From: Progne subis subis
Taxonomy: Eukaryota; Chordata; Aves; Passeriformes; Hirundinidae
Direction of reading: 5' to 3'
NCBI GenBank assembly: GCA_022316685.1
Contig: JAKJHU010000053.1
Coordinates: 3,651,636-3,715,635, forward strand
Length of the DNA: 64,000 bases
A program made the translations under genes and the position numbers. Under the pieces are notes generated by a model. That model saw nothing but the letters and a program-made list of their open reading frames with translations, ran no database searches and was not told the DNA's origin. Positions 1 through 14,331 of the stretch are shown piece after piece (position 1 is the stretch's first letter; each line of letters opens with the position of its first letter).

Positions 1-3000
1 CCATCTGGGAATGCATTTCAAGCTTACCAGTGTTGGATAAAGGGGCTGTAACAGATGCTCAGCATCCTTTGGCTGTCAGTGTAACCTTGGTCACGTCACT
101 TAACCTGTCCGTGCCTCACGACCTTACCTGTCACCATGCTGCCTTTGTGTGTGGTGCTTTTGGATTCCATCCCTGTTGCACTGTAGAGGTGCCTGTTGTC
201 ACAAAGATGGGTAAAACCTGCTGGGATGGCGGGAGAGTTAACGTCTGCCTGTGTGTGCACAGACAGAGGGGGAAGTGCTGTCCCCTGTCCCTCGTTAGAG
301 CTGCTCCGTGGTTTCTGTCCCTGCTCATTTCATTCCCAGAGTTAACCAGGAGCTGTTAATTGCCCGGCACTTAGGCTGGGTTTTCACTGGGTTGGGGGCA
401 CTGCTTGGCTCCGTGCCAGTGACCAGCAGGGCTCATTTCTGCTGGCAGGGTGTCAGAAATGCACTTTTCCAGCTGACCTGTGTGGGCACAGTGCCTTTGT
501 TGACATCCCTGGGTCTTGCAGGACTGCATCCTGCTCTGGGCTCTCGTCAGGGTGGCAAGGAACCGCTGAAGTCTTCTCCAGGAATGCAAATGCAGCACAC
601 AGCTGTGTTTCTACCACATCAGAAAAGATCATCTCATGCTAGCAAAAGCTTTCACAGGCCAGCAGGCAGGAAAAACGTTCACATCTTCTCCGGCAGAAAG
701 CCATCAGTCGTGTGCTGGTGCTAATTAGCAAAATTCTGATTAAGTCGTTGGAGCAGTGCCAGCTTGTTCCAGATGAGGAGCTGGTCCGTGTGGAGTTGGT
801 GGATATGGCACAATCTAGCGTGGGCTGAGAGCACCCTGGGGACGTGGTGTGCTGAAAGCAGAGCCCAGAGCAGTCCCAGTACCAATTTAGCCTGCGTTTC
901 TTTTCTGGTACTTTATTTACTTGCTTATTGTGTTTCTCTATCTACTTAGCTTGATTTAAAATGAGAAATCTATCTATGTGTACACTATATATGTGTCCCT
1001 GCCTTGCTGCTGTACACTGAGGGCTGTTAAAGCCTGCAAAAGCCAGCAGCGTGTGGTTCAGCTGTCAGCTGCACACAGACTTGCTGGCTGCCTTGGGGAT
1101 CCCCTGGCGGGAAGGAGCACGGGCTCTGTGCTCCAGTCCTGAGGAACATGCTTAGGAAATAGCTTTGCTCCCTCTTCAGCTCACCAAACTGGTGATTTAT
1201 AGGAAATCATATTGATTTATAAGAAAATCAATCAAAAACAGCCATGACATGGTCATTAAGTTTCTGGAGAAGTTTGCAAGTCTGTTCAGCTCTGGTCATA
1301 ACTTCATGTTCTTAATATAGCATCTTAACATTTCCAGCTATCCATCACAGGAGTTTTCTGCTTACCCCATACCCACACAGACATGTTATTCTGCTTCAGT
1401 GTCTGGAAATGTTTCTAGGTTTAATGAGTGAATCATCATCTGTAGAAAGGCATGAGTTTACAGGGTCTAAAGTTTCTTGCATGAAACTCATATCCATCTC
1501 CATTTTTCCTTCTTGATCGCTACTGCTATCTACATTCAGCTATGGGAGGCTTAAGAAAAGTTCATGAGGTGTTCTTTTTTGTCCTTGCAAGTTCATGACA
1601 GAGATGCAATTAATTAAACTAATCATTATGATACTCTTAAAGCACAAAAGTATGACCTATTTCTCTTCTTCCTTTAGCTAAGCCCACACTATTATAACCT
1701 TGATAATCATTCAGTGAAATCACTCAGCACATTTTAAGTTTGAGCTTATTGAAAAAATGGAGACTAATGTATGGCCCTCTGTTGTTCTCTCTAGTGGAGA
1801 AACCTGTCTTCAAAGAAGATGGGGGATCTAATAATTTTTCTGCTGTTGGTAGAAAATTTTCTTCCTCCTGTACTCTTCAATGTCAAAATACTGTTCTTAT
1901 TAGGTACTTTCTACCAGGCCTCTGATTTAAATGTCAGGCTAGACTGAGTTGGGGCATAATATTCTTCAAGCTGTGGACTGAGAAGCCTCTTGTGCAGCCA
2001 AAGTGTCAGTGACCACATTTGCCTTTCCCAAATAACCTGAGTATGTTCCCTCTTTCTGGGGTGATGAGATTGCCCCTGCTTGAGCAGCCAGTCTGTGAAG
2101 CTCCACGAGCTCTGGTCATGATGAGATCCTCAGTCTCATGCTGGCTGGCTCTGCAGGGTACAGCTGCCTAATCTGCATGCACAGGATTCCCTTTCCTTGT
2201 CATTTAGACGGTGAAGCCTCTGGGATGAAACGCAGAAGCTCTGTGGTAGTGCTGAGTAGTTACTTGGCTGCGAAAAAAAAGAGCAAAACCAGAAAAACTG
2301 AGTGCATTGAAAAGATGGACTGTCGGAAGAGAGCAAATGCCTGATCATGTGGCAGGATGGAAGAACTGTGTAGTTTGTCACCACATCTCTGGAGATTGCT
2401 CTGATTTTCCTTCTCAAGAAAATGAGCATTTCAAATGCTTCATTTGCAATTTTGTGCAATTTCTATCCAAGACAAGAGGTGTCGTTCAGTGTTGTATTGT
2501 CATGCCGGAAGAATGTTGGTGGCTTTAAGTCTGCTGTAGACTGAAATTATGTTTGTGGTCTTCTTTCCCCTGCCTTTTGGGATGGATCCCAACCAATTAT
2601 TTGACACAGTGAAGGTTCAGCAGGTGTGTAAACGCACCTGAGCATTGACAAACAGTTTAAGAGACTCTGCTGAAGTGAGAGGGGGATGGGAATAATAAGA
2701 TGTGCACAACTGTTGTAGACACTTTTTAGAGTACTTGTTGCCATCACAGCTCTGGAATAAGAAATCAGAGCTTGGAAGCACAATTTATCCAGGGCTATGG
2801 GAATATCAGCTGAGGGTTGCAAGGCTAAAGGCATGACTGGCCAAAGAGATGTAGGGGAAAGTGCTCTGGGAGTGGATTCAGCAGCTGAAGAGCCCTTGGA
2901 TGCAATGAAGCTAAAGGTGTAGAGAGACAAATCAGTGACCTTTTGGGTAACTGCCTTTCCAAATCATCTGTGAAATCATCAAAATGGCAGTTCCCATCTT

Positions 3001-5329
3001 AAAGTCAGCTGGTGCTTGAGCATTATTGAAAGCTTGAGATGGAGATTGCTTGTTCAGCTCGTTGAGGTGGGAGGATGGCTCGCTGCAGCCTGTGGTGTGT
3101 GTGACAGTCAAGGACAGGTCTGTGTGTCACATAAAATGAAATCCAAGACCTGGGTTTTTAGGTAGGCGCTTCAATAGAGCAGAATTCTATTGCAGCCTTT
3201 GGTTATCACCTCACTGCTTGTGTTAGTGAATGGTTCTCTTTGTCAGCCAGCGTGTGTTTGCTCAAAAATGAGTAGTGCAGCTTGTGAGCCTCAGAGCTGC
3301 ATCTGTCCTGTGCGTGGTGTGGGCAGGGAATGATCTGGGCAGTTCAAGGGACAGGAGGAAATGGAGCTTGCAGATGTAGGTGTGCAGCACCACAAGGAAC
3401 ACACGTGGCTGGCAAGTCTGCAGCCAAAGAACCATCCCTCACTTCCATGTCTTGGGAATCGACCACATTCATTTAGGTTTTGCTGCACTGCTTTGATAAT
3501 ACCACTGAATTTCTAGGTTAGTAATTTTTTCTCCTCCGGCAATTATACAAAACACTTTTCCTCAATCCTCTATTTTATTTTTTTTTTTTTCAAATAACGA
3601 GTTGGAGTTCTGCTCTGTGGAGTTCTATTTCTTTTCTTTGTGCTGTTCTCTGTGATGAGTGTGGTGGGAGCATTTGTCTCCCCCAGCTGCCTTCGTTGTG
3701 GCCAGCTGCAGAACAATTGGTGAGACACCATCTGGCTGTCCCTAATTTTCACCAGCTGTAGGTGTAATCAGCAGGATGATTGCAAAGCCCCTCTTCCTTT
3801 CCATACAGAAATCCTGGAATACAAACGCAGTGATGCGTAGATGTGTAATGGGAGATTGAAAACACCCCTTGGTGTTCAGAGGGGTGCAAGACCTGCATGA
3901 AGCTATTTCTGTACAAGTGTAAAAGCATCTGGGTCAGTAGTTGGTGAAAGAACTGCGGATGTTCAGCTGCTGCAGCTTCTCCGGGGCTGGTGTTTCTCAG
4001 TGCAGGTGATTTGGGCAAAGGGAGGTTTGCTGTTTGTGCCTCCTCCTGCTCACACAGAGGGCTCCCTTTCTGCAAGCTGTTGCCTGTTCAGATGTGTTTA
4101 GATTTTAATCTCTTAAGTCAGTGGAAGTTTTCTGAAGTGCACAGCCAGTGAGGACTTGCCAAGTTACTCCACATGGAAGCCAGCGAGATAATAGTTAACT
4201 TTTGTTCATTTTGACTCAGTGAAGTGTCAGGATTAAACCCTGCCTGCGGTACTGTCTTCACCTCACTTTAGGTGTGATATTTCAGCATCTGTAGCTCCCT
4301 TTGCCTCAGCTGCTCAATCAGTGAGTGACCCAGACCTTCCAGCACAGCCAGAGCTGGAGGGTTTCTTTCACTGGCTTTTATCCAGCAGTTTACCTGGGTT
4401 TTAGCTGGTATGTCTGTGTTTTCCAAAACTAACCACCAGTGTACTGACCTCGTGCTCCTGCTGTTCCAGAAAATCAGGCAGGGCATTCCCAGAGGTTTGA
4501 AGTCCTGCTGGATGGAGACTGAGGAAGTTTGTCTTGGCCTGGTGAAACACTGTGTGACCGATCTGTGCTGAAATCCCTCAAAGCCACATCTGCTGAAAGC
4601 TTCTGTAGCAGAGGCTCGTGTACTCTTGTGTTTGAATTATTGAAGTAGTGCAAAGTATAAACAGCTAGTGGAGCACCTTAATCATAGATTGTGGGGCTAA
4701 GGATTACGATAAACCTGCGCAGAGGGGTAGAGGAGTAAAAGTAGAGAAGGAGGACTATTTAAAGCAGGTAGTATTCATCATCTGTTATGTATGTCAGTGT
4801 AGTTCTTTTTTTTAGTTGAAGCAGTCAGTGCTCATATTCTTTCACATCTTCCAAAAATCATTGCAATGGTAAAGAAAAAAAAAAAAAAATAAAAATTGAT
4901 GTTTCTCTCCCATGGGACTCAAATCAATATTGACCACGAGGGAATTGCAGATATTTCAGTCTTTAAAATCTGTGGCAGGATAACTCCTTGGTTAAGCCCA
5001 GCTTGCTCATAGGCTAGAGATGGAAGGATGTATGGCAAGCAGCAGTTAGCATATTGATTAATGTCATATGGAAAAAACACTGTGTTTTGAGAGTAAAATA
5101 AAAGGCAAGGTAAGGGCATGTGTTTGAGTTTGGTAAGAATAATGTTAGTTTAAAAAAAAAACACATAAAGACAAAAAGGTGTTTAATAGAAAGTGATCAA
5201 TTCTGCTCATATCAAGACTATTAATCCTGCTTCTAGTTCAAAGCAAAAATAACTGTCAAAAAAAAAAAGCCAAACCAAACAACAAAAAATGTCCTCCATT
5301 GTGCCTGACAGAAATAGCTGCACAAAGGC
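1..5329. other. Non-coding stretch, no recognisable gene
   Basis: No open frame here resembles a known protein family; the longest is about 138 codons and reads as random translation. Short homopolymers are visible: a T13 run at 3578-3590 and an A15 run at 4875-4889 followed by TAAAAA. Neither is preceded by a polyadenylation signal that would mark a processed pseudogene. I see no tRNA, rRNA, CR1 end or tandem array. The most likely reading is intronic or intergenic vertebrate DNA. Confidence 0.6.
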
Positions 5330-5830
5330 TCTTCAGTGGAATTTAAATTTCTGATTAATTAGACTGCAGTGTTAATTAGTGCCAGTGGTCCTGAGACAAA
5401 TCTGGTAATTAGTGAGTTGCACATCCAGTGGGGAAGCCCAGCAGAACACCTGTTTCAGAGTGGCAAAACGGATGCAAATGGAAGACTTGCAGTGTTGTTG
5501 CACCCCTGTTTATTTTCCTCGTTCTGTGGCTTGTACTGCAACCATCTGTATGCAAGTTTGAGTTTGTGAGCAATATCTCTGAAATTATAAAAATCACGAT
5601 CTCCTGTTGGGCTGGTAGTGCTGAGCCAGGTATTGCCTAGCTGATGAGAGGAGGGTGACTATGGATCTGGAATGTGTTATTCCCAGTTGTTTAGACTGCA
5701 GTAATTAACAGTCGATCAGGCCTGTGTAAATGGATTAACAGCACCTCAGGCTCTCGAGACAAACGTGGGTAAACGCCCCAAACTGGATCTGATCCACAGG
5801 AGGTTTAAATCAAAAAATAAGCACGTGAAT
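5330..5830. promoter_or_regulatory. Putative conserved non-coding element rich in TAATTA motifs
   Basis: Three TAATTAG-type homeodomain motifs lie within about 60 bases (5353-5362, 5371-5380, 5405-5414). The 12-mer TTAGACTGCAGT occurs at 5359-5370 and again at 5691-5702, each time just before a further AATTA motif. TAATTA is the core bound by many Q50 homeodomain proteins such as LHX, DLX, PRRX and HOX. Dense TAAT content with no coding frame is typical of vertebrate developmental enhancers. Conservation itself was not tested, so the enhancer role is inferred from motif content. Confidence 0.3.
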
Positions 5831-5999
5831 TCTCCTAAGAAACGTGTTGGACCACATAAGGTTCCTCCTGGTTTTCCCAACTGTGACAGACTGGGTGTTG
5901 GCAGCTCCTGCTCACCTCTGATGAGAACAGAGTAACCACAAACCTGTCACAGGCAGCTCCTCTCATTCCTGAGTCTCGTCTGCTAAGAACTCCCTGTGT

Positions 6000-6480
6000 G
6001 GTTTTACATGTTCATACCAATACTGATTAATGAGGAGTTGTTTCTTAATTAAACCCCCTTGTGTTTTGGCATTTTTTTTTTTTTTTCTCCTTCTGAGAAG
6101 GGATTTATCTTTGACTCTGTTAAGTTACAGAAGCAGACATTACAGATCTTGGGCTTAGGAGAAGTTCAGTGTGAAGCAATAGCTGGTGTCTGCTGCATTA
6201 GGGGAAGGTGTTTGAACACAGCTCTGAGCACTAATTAGTTGTTCTCGGAGCAGAGAAATACTGTTTTCATTCCTACCAAAGGTTTTATGTTAAGCACAGA
6301 AACTTTTGTACCCTGATCAGATTCGCTGTCCGCTTGGAGATAATGGTCTTTGTTTTTAAAAAACGGGTACATCCAGGATTAAGATTTCAGTTGGCATTAA
6401 TTAAGGATGTCATTGGCTGAATAAAAATTGTGGGGCTGGAAATGTCCGGGTGCCCTTTGGGGCACGGTTCATCCACGTTA
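6000..6480. promoter_or_regulatory. Putative conserved non-coding block
   Basis: This block has repeated ATTAAT/TTAATTAA/TAATTAG cores near 6025, 6050, 6231 and 6397. They are followed by a CpG-containing stretch around 6440-6490, where CpG is otherwise scarce. A T15 run at 6072-6086 interrupts it. There is no coding frame. Motif density and retained CpG suggest selective constraint, but no alignment is available. Confidence 0.25.
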
Positions 6481-9400
6481 AATGCCACGGGTTCCTCTGG
6501 GTAATGATCTCCTGCAATGTGAAGCATTGTCAGCTTCAGGGCAGGCTGTAAGAAAGGTGAGGATCAGAGCAATTTACTCTGTCTGAATTTGAAACTTGGT
6601 GTTGACACAGCTCAGATCTGATTAAGTTCAAGAGGCAGAAAGTTTGTGTCAGTGTAGAGTGAGTACTGAAAACCAGAGCTTCAGAAGTCCCAGAGAAGAA
6701 GGAAATGTTGCTAAGGAAATGGGTTTGTTTAATACTCAAATTTCTCTACCAGCCTGTCTCCCATCAACTTGAATACGGTCATTTTTAACTCGATACAAAC
6801 AGAGAGGCAAAATGCATCCCTTGGCCATGAGCCAAGCAGACTCAGCAGAATCTTGAAAGAAAAATAAAGCACCAATCAAGTTAGCAAATAAAAGTGGAGA
6901 TTTGTGTCTTTCCTCTGAGAACAGTTGATGGTTTTTAAAAAAGTCTGTGATCAGAAACCTTAAAATTTCCTCTCAGCACAGGAAAAATGCTCCACGGCAA
7001 TACTTTGGTCTCTGTAATTTTTTTCTTCCCCCCCTCCCCCAGGAAAACTCAATCTAGTTTTATCATATTTTTTTTTACAAGCAAATAAAAATTCCATGTA
7101 AGACACAAGTTAAAATACTGTGACAAGCAACCAGGGTATAGACCAGTATCTCATCCTGTTAGTGCCTTAATCTTTTTGGGGATGGACATTTATCTGTCCA
7201 AGTACCAATGGGAGAAAACGTGGGCAGTGTGTTAGGGTGGGGCTGATATCTCTTGCTAGACCCCTGGATGTCATTATAAGAGAGAAAAATGCAGTTTGAG
7301 GCGTTCAGGCCCATCCTTTTTCCTGAAATACAAGCCACTTCAGTATTCACGGGCCGTCATATGGAGGTGAAAGTGGACTCTGAACGTCTGGCAGTGCTTT
7401 ATTTTAGCCTGGTAAACAGAGGTTGAAATGGTAAAGGCAGTCCTGGACACCACCTTAGCTACAGTCTCTGCTCAGAATGGTGCTGTCAGGGCCTTTTTAT
7501 GGTCTTGTCACATATCTTGGGGCTGGTTGGAGCCGTGTAGCTGAGGCTCAAGTTGCCTCACCTCCGTCCACATGGGCAAATGCTCTGTGTTTCTGCAGAG
7601 GCAAAGTGCTCAGCAGTGGCTCACAGCAGACCTTGCACCAAGACTCCTCACCAGGCTCTGCTTCCAGCCAGGCTGGGTTGGTACCTGGCTGCAATTGTTA
7701 GCTAAATGCACCTCAGCAGAGCGGCTGTAATCACAAAATCTATAACTGTATGGAAATCAGAGCCGGAGTGCAGAGACCTTGTGGACTTTCAGTCTATCAA
7801 AAATGACTTCTTGAGGTCGATAAACGCTGTGAACAGGAAGCCAATTCCATCCCCTCTAACCTATCTCAGTTCTGAGAAAGGGCAAATGCTAAGGTTAGAT
7901 GTAAACAATGCCCTTGATGATGGGCATGATCAAAGTGCCACCATGCAAGGGCTTGGGGTTAAAAAGTCTCAGGTCCTTGTTAGTAGGATTGCCCTGGAGC
8001 TATCTAGGTAGATGACAAAACTGAGATCTTTCTGAAGGTTTCTAGATTTGCTGGAGGCCTTCAGCCTTTTGCGTGTTACCTGAGCTCAGAAGATCAATTA
8101 AAGCATTAATTTTGTGTAAATGGTGCCAAGGCTTTTGTTGGTGCTCCCTGCTCAACATCAACATGTAAAAAAATGTCCCTTAATTTCTGGGGGGACTAGA
8201 GAAGAAGAATCCCAGTACTTGAAATCCTCTTTTGCTCTAAAGAAACTTGTAACAGATTCTTTAACAGAGGCATGGGAATGAGCACTCTCCTTTATGTTAT
8301 TTCCAAGGAGGGTTTCCACAGTAATGAAATATGCCACAGACAGTAGTGATAACTCAGCTGAAAAAAATTGGCCAGTTAAGGAGAGGCTCAGCATATGTGC
8401 CCCTTTGCACCATCTTAAATCACTCTTACATTCTGAATTGTCTATTCCTGATAAATCTGTTCAGCGTTGCTAGGTTTGAAGTGTGTGGAATTAATGCATC
8501 CTTATGGGATGTGTTCCAGCTGAATTCAGCCTCGTGTAATTCATGGCATTGGAAGTGGCCCAAAGTGACACTTCTTCCTTTGTTAGTTTTGCTTTTTTTT
8601 GTTGTTGTTTGTTTGTTTACAAAAGGGCAATTGCTATGGAAAGTACCTGTGAGAGCTATCAATATTGGAAGTATCTGTCACTGTAAATAAACTTGGAATT
8701 TATTTGTTTGTGGCTTATCTCAAACCATACTGTAAAGTGATCAGACTACAGGCTCTGAATTAAAATGAATGAAAAATGAAAACAAACCCTTTGTTTTTAT
8801 TTACACAGGTCATGAGCTGCTGATGTGTGAATAGTTCCAAGAAGATAACTAATGAAAAGATGCCCTTACTTGGTGTTAAAATGAATTCACCAAACTGTCT
8901 TGTCCTTGGTGCCTTTTCCCAGAAACATGTGTAGCTTCCTGAGTCAATTCCAATGTGTATGCGAGTGAAAGGAAAATAAGACAACCTGGAGGGAATGAAA
9001 CTTCCACAGGCAGTTCCTGAATTCAGAACTTGCCTCTCTGTGAAAGCAGTGAATGTACTCAGAAACAGGGCTCAGATAAGTCTCTTAAGGACAAAAAAAC
9101 AAAACCCCACTTTGCTAACACGTTAATGAAAACATTTCTAATTAGCTACATACGATATAGTAAATATTATCTACTGGTGTGAGACCTTTGTATGAGCCAG
9201 GGCAGGATCCAGGTGAGCCTGCTGGGGCAGGGTGGGGTCAGCCCTGCTTTCAGGACTTTTCCCCCAAGCCCTGACAGGCTGCTTTAGATTTAAATTCTCC
9301 ATCCTGCAGACTTCTGAGAGCTGAAATACCTGCCTAGTGATAAATGCTCCTAATAACAGATCACTTGAATGCCTGCGGTTTCTGGCTAGGTCATTTGGAA

Positions 9401-12400
9401 GCAGAACTCTGGGCTGGTGGGGCACCCTGGTGATGAAACAAACCTATTAGCGCTTTACTTGCAGTTTAATTAAGTGTAGAGGGCTGGGTTTGCTTGACTG
9501 GAGGATTCTGGAAGAGATCCAGCTCTGTCAGCCCTCGACTCGTCCACTAATTGCCCGAATGCAGGGAGTAATTTGGAGAGATTCTGTGGAAGTTTGTCCA
9601 CCAGAAAAGAATCTGTCCATCGCGAAAAGAGAACTTGATTCAAGACCAGAGAGCGTTTACAGCTGCAGTTCTGCACTGTCCTGGAAGAAAGGGTTCGTTC
9701 CCTGGGACACTCCAGCAGAGCTGAGATATCCAGCCCAGGCTGGGCTGCAGATTGATCTTTTTGTGAGGTGTTGGGGTGTTTTGATTTTTTTTTTTATTTT
9801 AAATTTATTTTATTTTACTGTTTGGTTTGGTTTTTGCTAGAAAAAGTGATTATTCCAGTTCAGCATTTGTGCTCACAAGCTTCTTTCACGTTCCAGTCTA
9901 CTGGTCCTTATTCAGACAGAGGCATGCCTTGTTTTTACTTTGGGAAATCTGCTTGTCACTTCATTAGACCACTTACAGCTGAGTGACAGGGAATTTAATT
10001 TTCTTCCTTTCTTTGCTATTGTTGAGGAATTCTCTCGTGTCACCCTGTCACACTGGGATTATGTTTGTGGAACAGAGATGCTGCGGCACAGCCTCTCAGC
10101 TCACAGCTAATCAGCCATCTCTTATTCTGCCTTGGTGTCACTCAGTCTTGCTTTCTGTGTTACAAAATCCTTGACTCATCTGTTGCTTCAACAGCTTCAT
10201 GGTTTGACACCTTGCTTTCAAATGCTCCTGTCTGGGCCAAGAACATGGGCACAATGGTAGAAATTTGGTCGGTGTCCATTGATTTCAGGGGACCAGCAGG
10301 TGCCAAGATGTGAAGTTTCAGGTTCAGTGCCAATTAGACTGAACAAACTGCCCCTGGTGCCTCCTGGCCAGGCTTCTCCCTCCCTATCCTCACTGACCCC
10401 TGCACTGGAATAGAAAAAAATTATTTCCATTTTTTTCCTTCTCTGCTCCCCTTTCTCCCCCACCCCTGTGATCTATTCCTTCCTTTATCTGTGAAATCAA
10501 TGAACTCCAGTCAAAGACTTTTCTTATCTCTTGGCAGTTCCAGAAACTGCCCTTGAAATGCTAGAATCTGAGAACAGTGTGTAGCAGAGCATCTGGAAAA
10601 CTTATCTTCCACAACTTTGTATTACTGCTGTTCTGCAATTTTCTGCCTCTGTACTCTAGCTGACCTATACGTATAATAGAAAACTTTCTCCTATATTTCT
10701 CATAGTCAAAAGTTGTCTTATCTTCAAGGAAGGAGAAAATAGGTTCATTACTCAGAGAAAGACAAGGAGATGTCATCCTATGGTCGGGTTTTTTGAGTGC
10801 TTTGTTTGGGTTTTGTAAGTGGCCACTTACTGAACTAAAAATTGTAGGAGGGGGGGGAAAAAGCACAGCAGCTTTTTCCATTACTATTTTGTTTTCTAAT
10901 TAATCCTACCCATTCAAGTTTTATCTTCTTTGCTCATGCAGAGTTTTCTTTTACAGCTTAAAAAAGGGTTGGGGGGAGGTGCGAATACCCTCCTCTGCTA
11001 ATGCATCTTGATTGCTTTTCCCCCCACTGTTGGAAGGCTTTTAGAAACACCAAGGTTCTTAATTTTTCGTGTGACACTGGTTCCCCACTGCTCTGGGTTA
11101 TTCAGCTTGGTAAACATTTTGCCTGAAGGACTGAATTTCCTTCGATGCACAAGGTGACGAGCTGAAAGTTCCAGCCGCTGTGATTGCATTTGATGAAGAC
11201 GTAATTAAGACAGGCTAATTTCTGTGAGCGTGTGTGTTTTTAATAACTCCTGAATCAGCCTCGTGGACGTGAATGGCTCCCAGTGCTAATCACTGCAAAT
11301 CAATCCTGTGTTGGGCAAGGAGAGAGGGAATTCCCTGTGCTAGGGGATAATGGCTTGGCTTTAGCTTGGCTGGGTGACTTGAAATCCAGCCTTTGTGGTA
11401 GCTGTGTTTGTGAACATTTTTGTGGACAAAATTATCATGCTGCCTGTGGTCCCTACACAGCCAGAGAGTTTTTCGTCCTTGTTAATTTGCAAATTTGGTC
11501 TGGATTGTCAAATTTCGGTCGCGTGATAATATCTGGTTGTGTTTTATTTGGAAAATGAGGTGCTGCGTGAGTAACTGTGCGTGGTCCTTCCTGCTGCAGC
11601 AATTTCTGTCAGACCAGCATGTTTCTCTTCTAGAAAAAGCAGCTTTATCAGAATTCAGCTTTGCAGTATGTGGCAGTTGGGTGAAACTCGGTTTTGAAAG
11701 AAAAATGGAGTATCTGAAGAGGTCCAGCTTTTAGAGCTGCAAAGTTGTGGAGCAGACCTGATACTGGCATCAATTATTTTCATGTTTTTTAAGCTAAAAT
11801 GAAGCAAAGTGTGTTTAAAAATGCCCATGAAATTAAGTTTTTAGAAGAATTATTACGGCCTGGAAGAGAAACTACACTCCAAGAGCATTTCTTCTGGAAC
11901 AGAAATTCCAATTTTAGCCAATATTGGTAATACAGAAGAATAGTACCTATCTCTTTGATGTGCTATGCAGTCATAAATGAGTGCCTATAACACCTCAGAG
12001 TTGAATAGGTCCATGTAAGTGCTATTATTGTTTATTGCTATTTAGCATTAGTAGATTTAGGTCTCTCAGGAACCCGATTAAAGCAGAAATAGTGATATTC
12101 AGGCCTTCATGTTCCTATTTGTCTTTCAGTGGGTTTTATTTCATTACCTTTTGAGACTACTTAAGGAATGATTTCTGACCCTCCCTGGGTAATTTTCTAA
12201 TCTGTTAATGCTAAAATATCTTGGAGAGTCCAGATCTCAGGCTATTTTTCTTCCCCTAAATGTTTCTTGGAGGCATTTAAAAAGCCCTTGGAAAGTATAA
12301 CAACAAAATCCAGGCAGTGTAAGTATGCGTGACTTTAAATTATATAGACCCTAATTCTGTGAGAGACAAATCCCTCTTTGTATGCAGTATCCTTCCCCCT

Positions 12401-14091
12401 TTCTGCAGCCTTCCCTGGCTGAAGCTGTCAGGGCAAAGAGCATTTCAAAGCTGAAATGCCTCAGTGTCAGAGCAGTGCTGGTCTGTCATTGCTCTTCAAA
12501 GTTTGCTGTGGTATTTAGAGGTGAGATCGAAGAGATGCAGCATCCCTGCAGCTGGCTCTCTTCTAAACAGCTCAGATCTTGAGGGCCCTTGTGACGGTGC
12601 CATCTCCAAGGTGCTGAATAGCAAATATCCGTGGCTCCAGGTGGAATCCGGTGGTTTGTTTCACAAGTACCCTGCTGAAGCTTCCCAGCTCCCAGCCCGT
12701 GCCAGCCAGATGAAAGCTGTGACACGTGCCTGTGCATCCTAGAGCTGCATCTTCCAACTGCACTGCAGTCATTCCCTCAGGAGCTGTGGAGTTTCATCAC
12801 CATGCTGCTGGGGGAAAGCTAGGCAGAGGAAATTACTTTGCACAATCTGAAAGCAGAGCTCTCTCTGATCTGATGGGGAAGAAATTGGTGCAGATCTGTG
12901 CCCAGCTTTAGAGTAATTGCATTTTCAGGCTGTTCAAGCCTTCCTTCAGGTGTTGATCATATTGTTGCTCCATTGCCATCTAAATGGTGTAGCTGTAAGA
13001 GACAGCCCTTGAGCTGATTTGGATTTGGAAAGGATGCAGGCAGAGATGAAGTTTGGGAGTGACGTTCATTAAACAATGCCCAACTCTAATTGTGTCTTCT
13101 GCAAGGAAGCTGGAGCTGGCAGATGTGTGTCTGTGATGGTGCGGGCTCTGCTGGGAGGCTTTTACCTGTCAGAGGCAGGGACACCCTGCTGGATGGACAC
13201 AGATTCCCTTTGCTCTGGGTGTAGCTGATGAAGCAGTGATGACAGCTGTGTTTCTCCAACCTGGCTGGATGCCTTTCAGCAGAAACGTCTCATTATGTGA
13301 GTTAAAGGGACTTGACTAATCACTGCCTTTCACAGGGATAGCTCTGGTAGTGTTTTGTAGGCATTTCCCTTTAGTGAACTCATTTTTCTCACCTCTGTTA
13401 TGGCTGGAGCTACTGGCTGGGAGACTCCTTTAAGAATAACTTTATCCTCTTGGTTGTGATAAGGAGAAGCTGAGGTGTTGTTAATGTTTGTGTCCACCTG
13501 AGTCCTGGTCCTCAGAAGGAAGTGCAAACACGGAGCAGCCAAACTGTAATTTCCCTGGGCAAGGCAGCAATGCTTCCAAACCATAACGTTTCTGCTTTCA
13601 GTGACAAAGGTTCAGCTTCTGGGCTGGAATAGGAAGCAGAAATTTCCACTTGGAAATAAAGATATATACAGTTGTACATGTTTTTCTCCAAAACCTTCTT
13701 ATATCACTCTTTTCTAAAGTGATAGCCTTTCTTCTAAAAGGTAACTTGTTTACCTTAAGCTCTGTTTACTTTTCTGTTCTTTGAAATTCTCTTTCTTCCC
13801 TTTCACTGCTGCTGTTGCCCAACTCCTGTCCCCTTGTTAAGCGTTCTAAGACAAAAAATTTGTGGTTGTCTTTGGTGATGAACAAGGAAATCAAAATTGT
13901 CTAAATTGCAGTCATATCCCTTTCCTTAAGAACCTGTGTTTCCTCCCACACTGAAGTCTACAGGCCTAGTGGATTTGAATAAGAGGAGACCTATGGATAG
14001 TAGGAAGGGGGAGGAAGATCTTCATTAATTCAGCTTGGAACCTTGCTCTATATCTTTCATGTTTTAAGCCCCTCTGAAATGCATGTTTATA
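6481..14091. other. Non-coding stretch with scattered conserved-looking patches
   Basis: No gene is recognised. Patches that look constrained by TAATTA cores and retained CpG lie at about 9430-9570, 11190-11300 and 11460-11560; the last has TTTCGGTCGCGTGATAA around 11511-11527. A T/A-rich low-complexity patch occupies 9784-9819 and a GTTGTTGTTTG-type patch 8591-8619. Open frames up to about 119 codons occur on both strands with no family resemblance. Confidence 0.5.
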
Positions 14092-14331
14092 TTAAATAGT
14101 TTGATAGGTAGAACATTGAAAATCCACTGGGATTGTGTCCTGAGAGGCATCACCCTCCTGTGCAGAAGGAAAGTTCTGCTGATGCTTTACACAGGTTGAA
14201 CTTTTCTCACTGCAAGCTGCAGTCACAGGTGATAAATGATCCTGCAAAGCCTGAACTTTTGTGTGAGCAGTATTATCAGCCACCTGCTTCTGAGTTCGAA
14301 GTTTCTCCAACACAGTCACTTCTTCCTTTAC
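14092..14331 (-). other. Candidate terminal coding exon (weak)
   Basis: Read on the minus strand, a TATTTTGCAG acceptor at about 14332-14341 opens a frame of 79 codons that runs to a TAA at 14092-14094. The predicted peptide is hydrophilic and starts with a coiled-coil-like segment (VKEEVTVLEKLRTQKQ), then becomes rich in Gln, Ser and Thr. Codon choice looks coding-like. I do not recognise the protein and see no clear AATAAA just downstream. It could be the last exon of an unrecognised gene, an old retrocopy fragment, or chance. Vertebrate introns hold many such pseudo-exons, so confidence is low. Confidence 0.18.
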
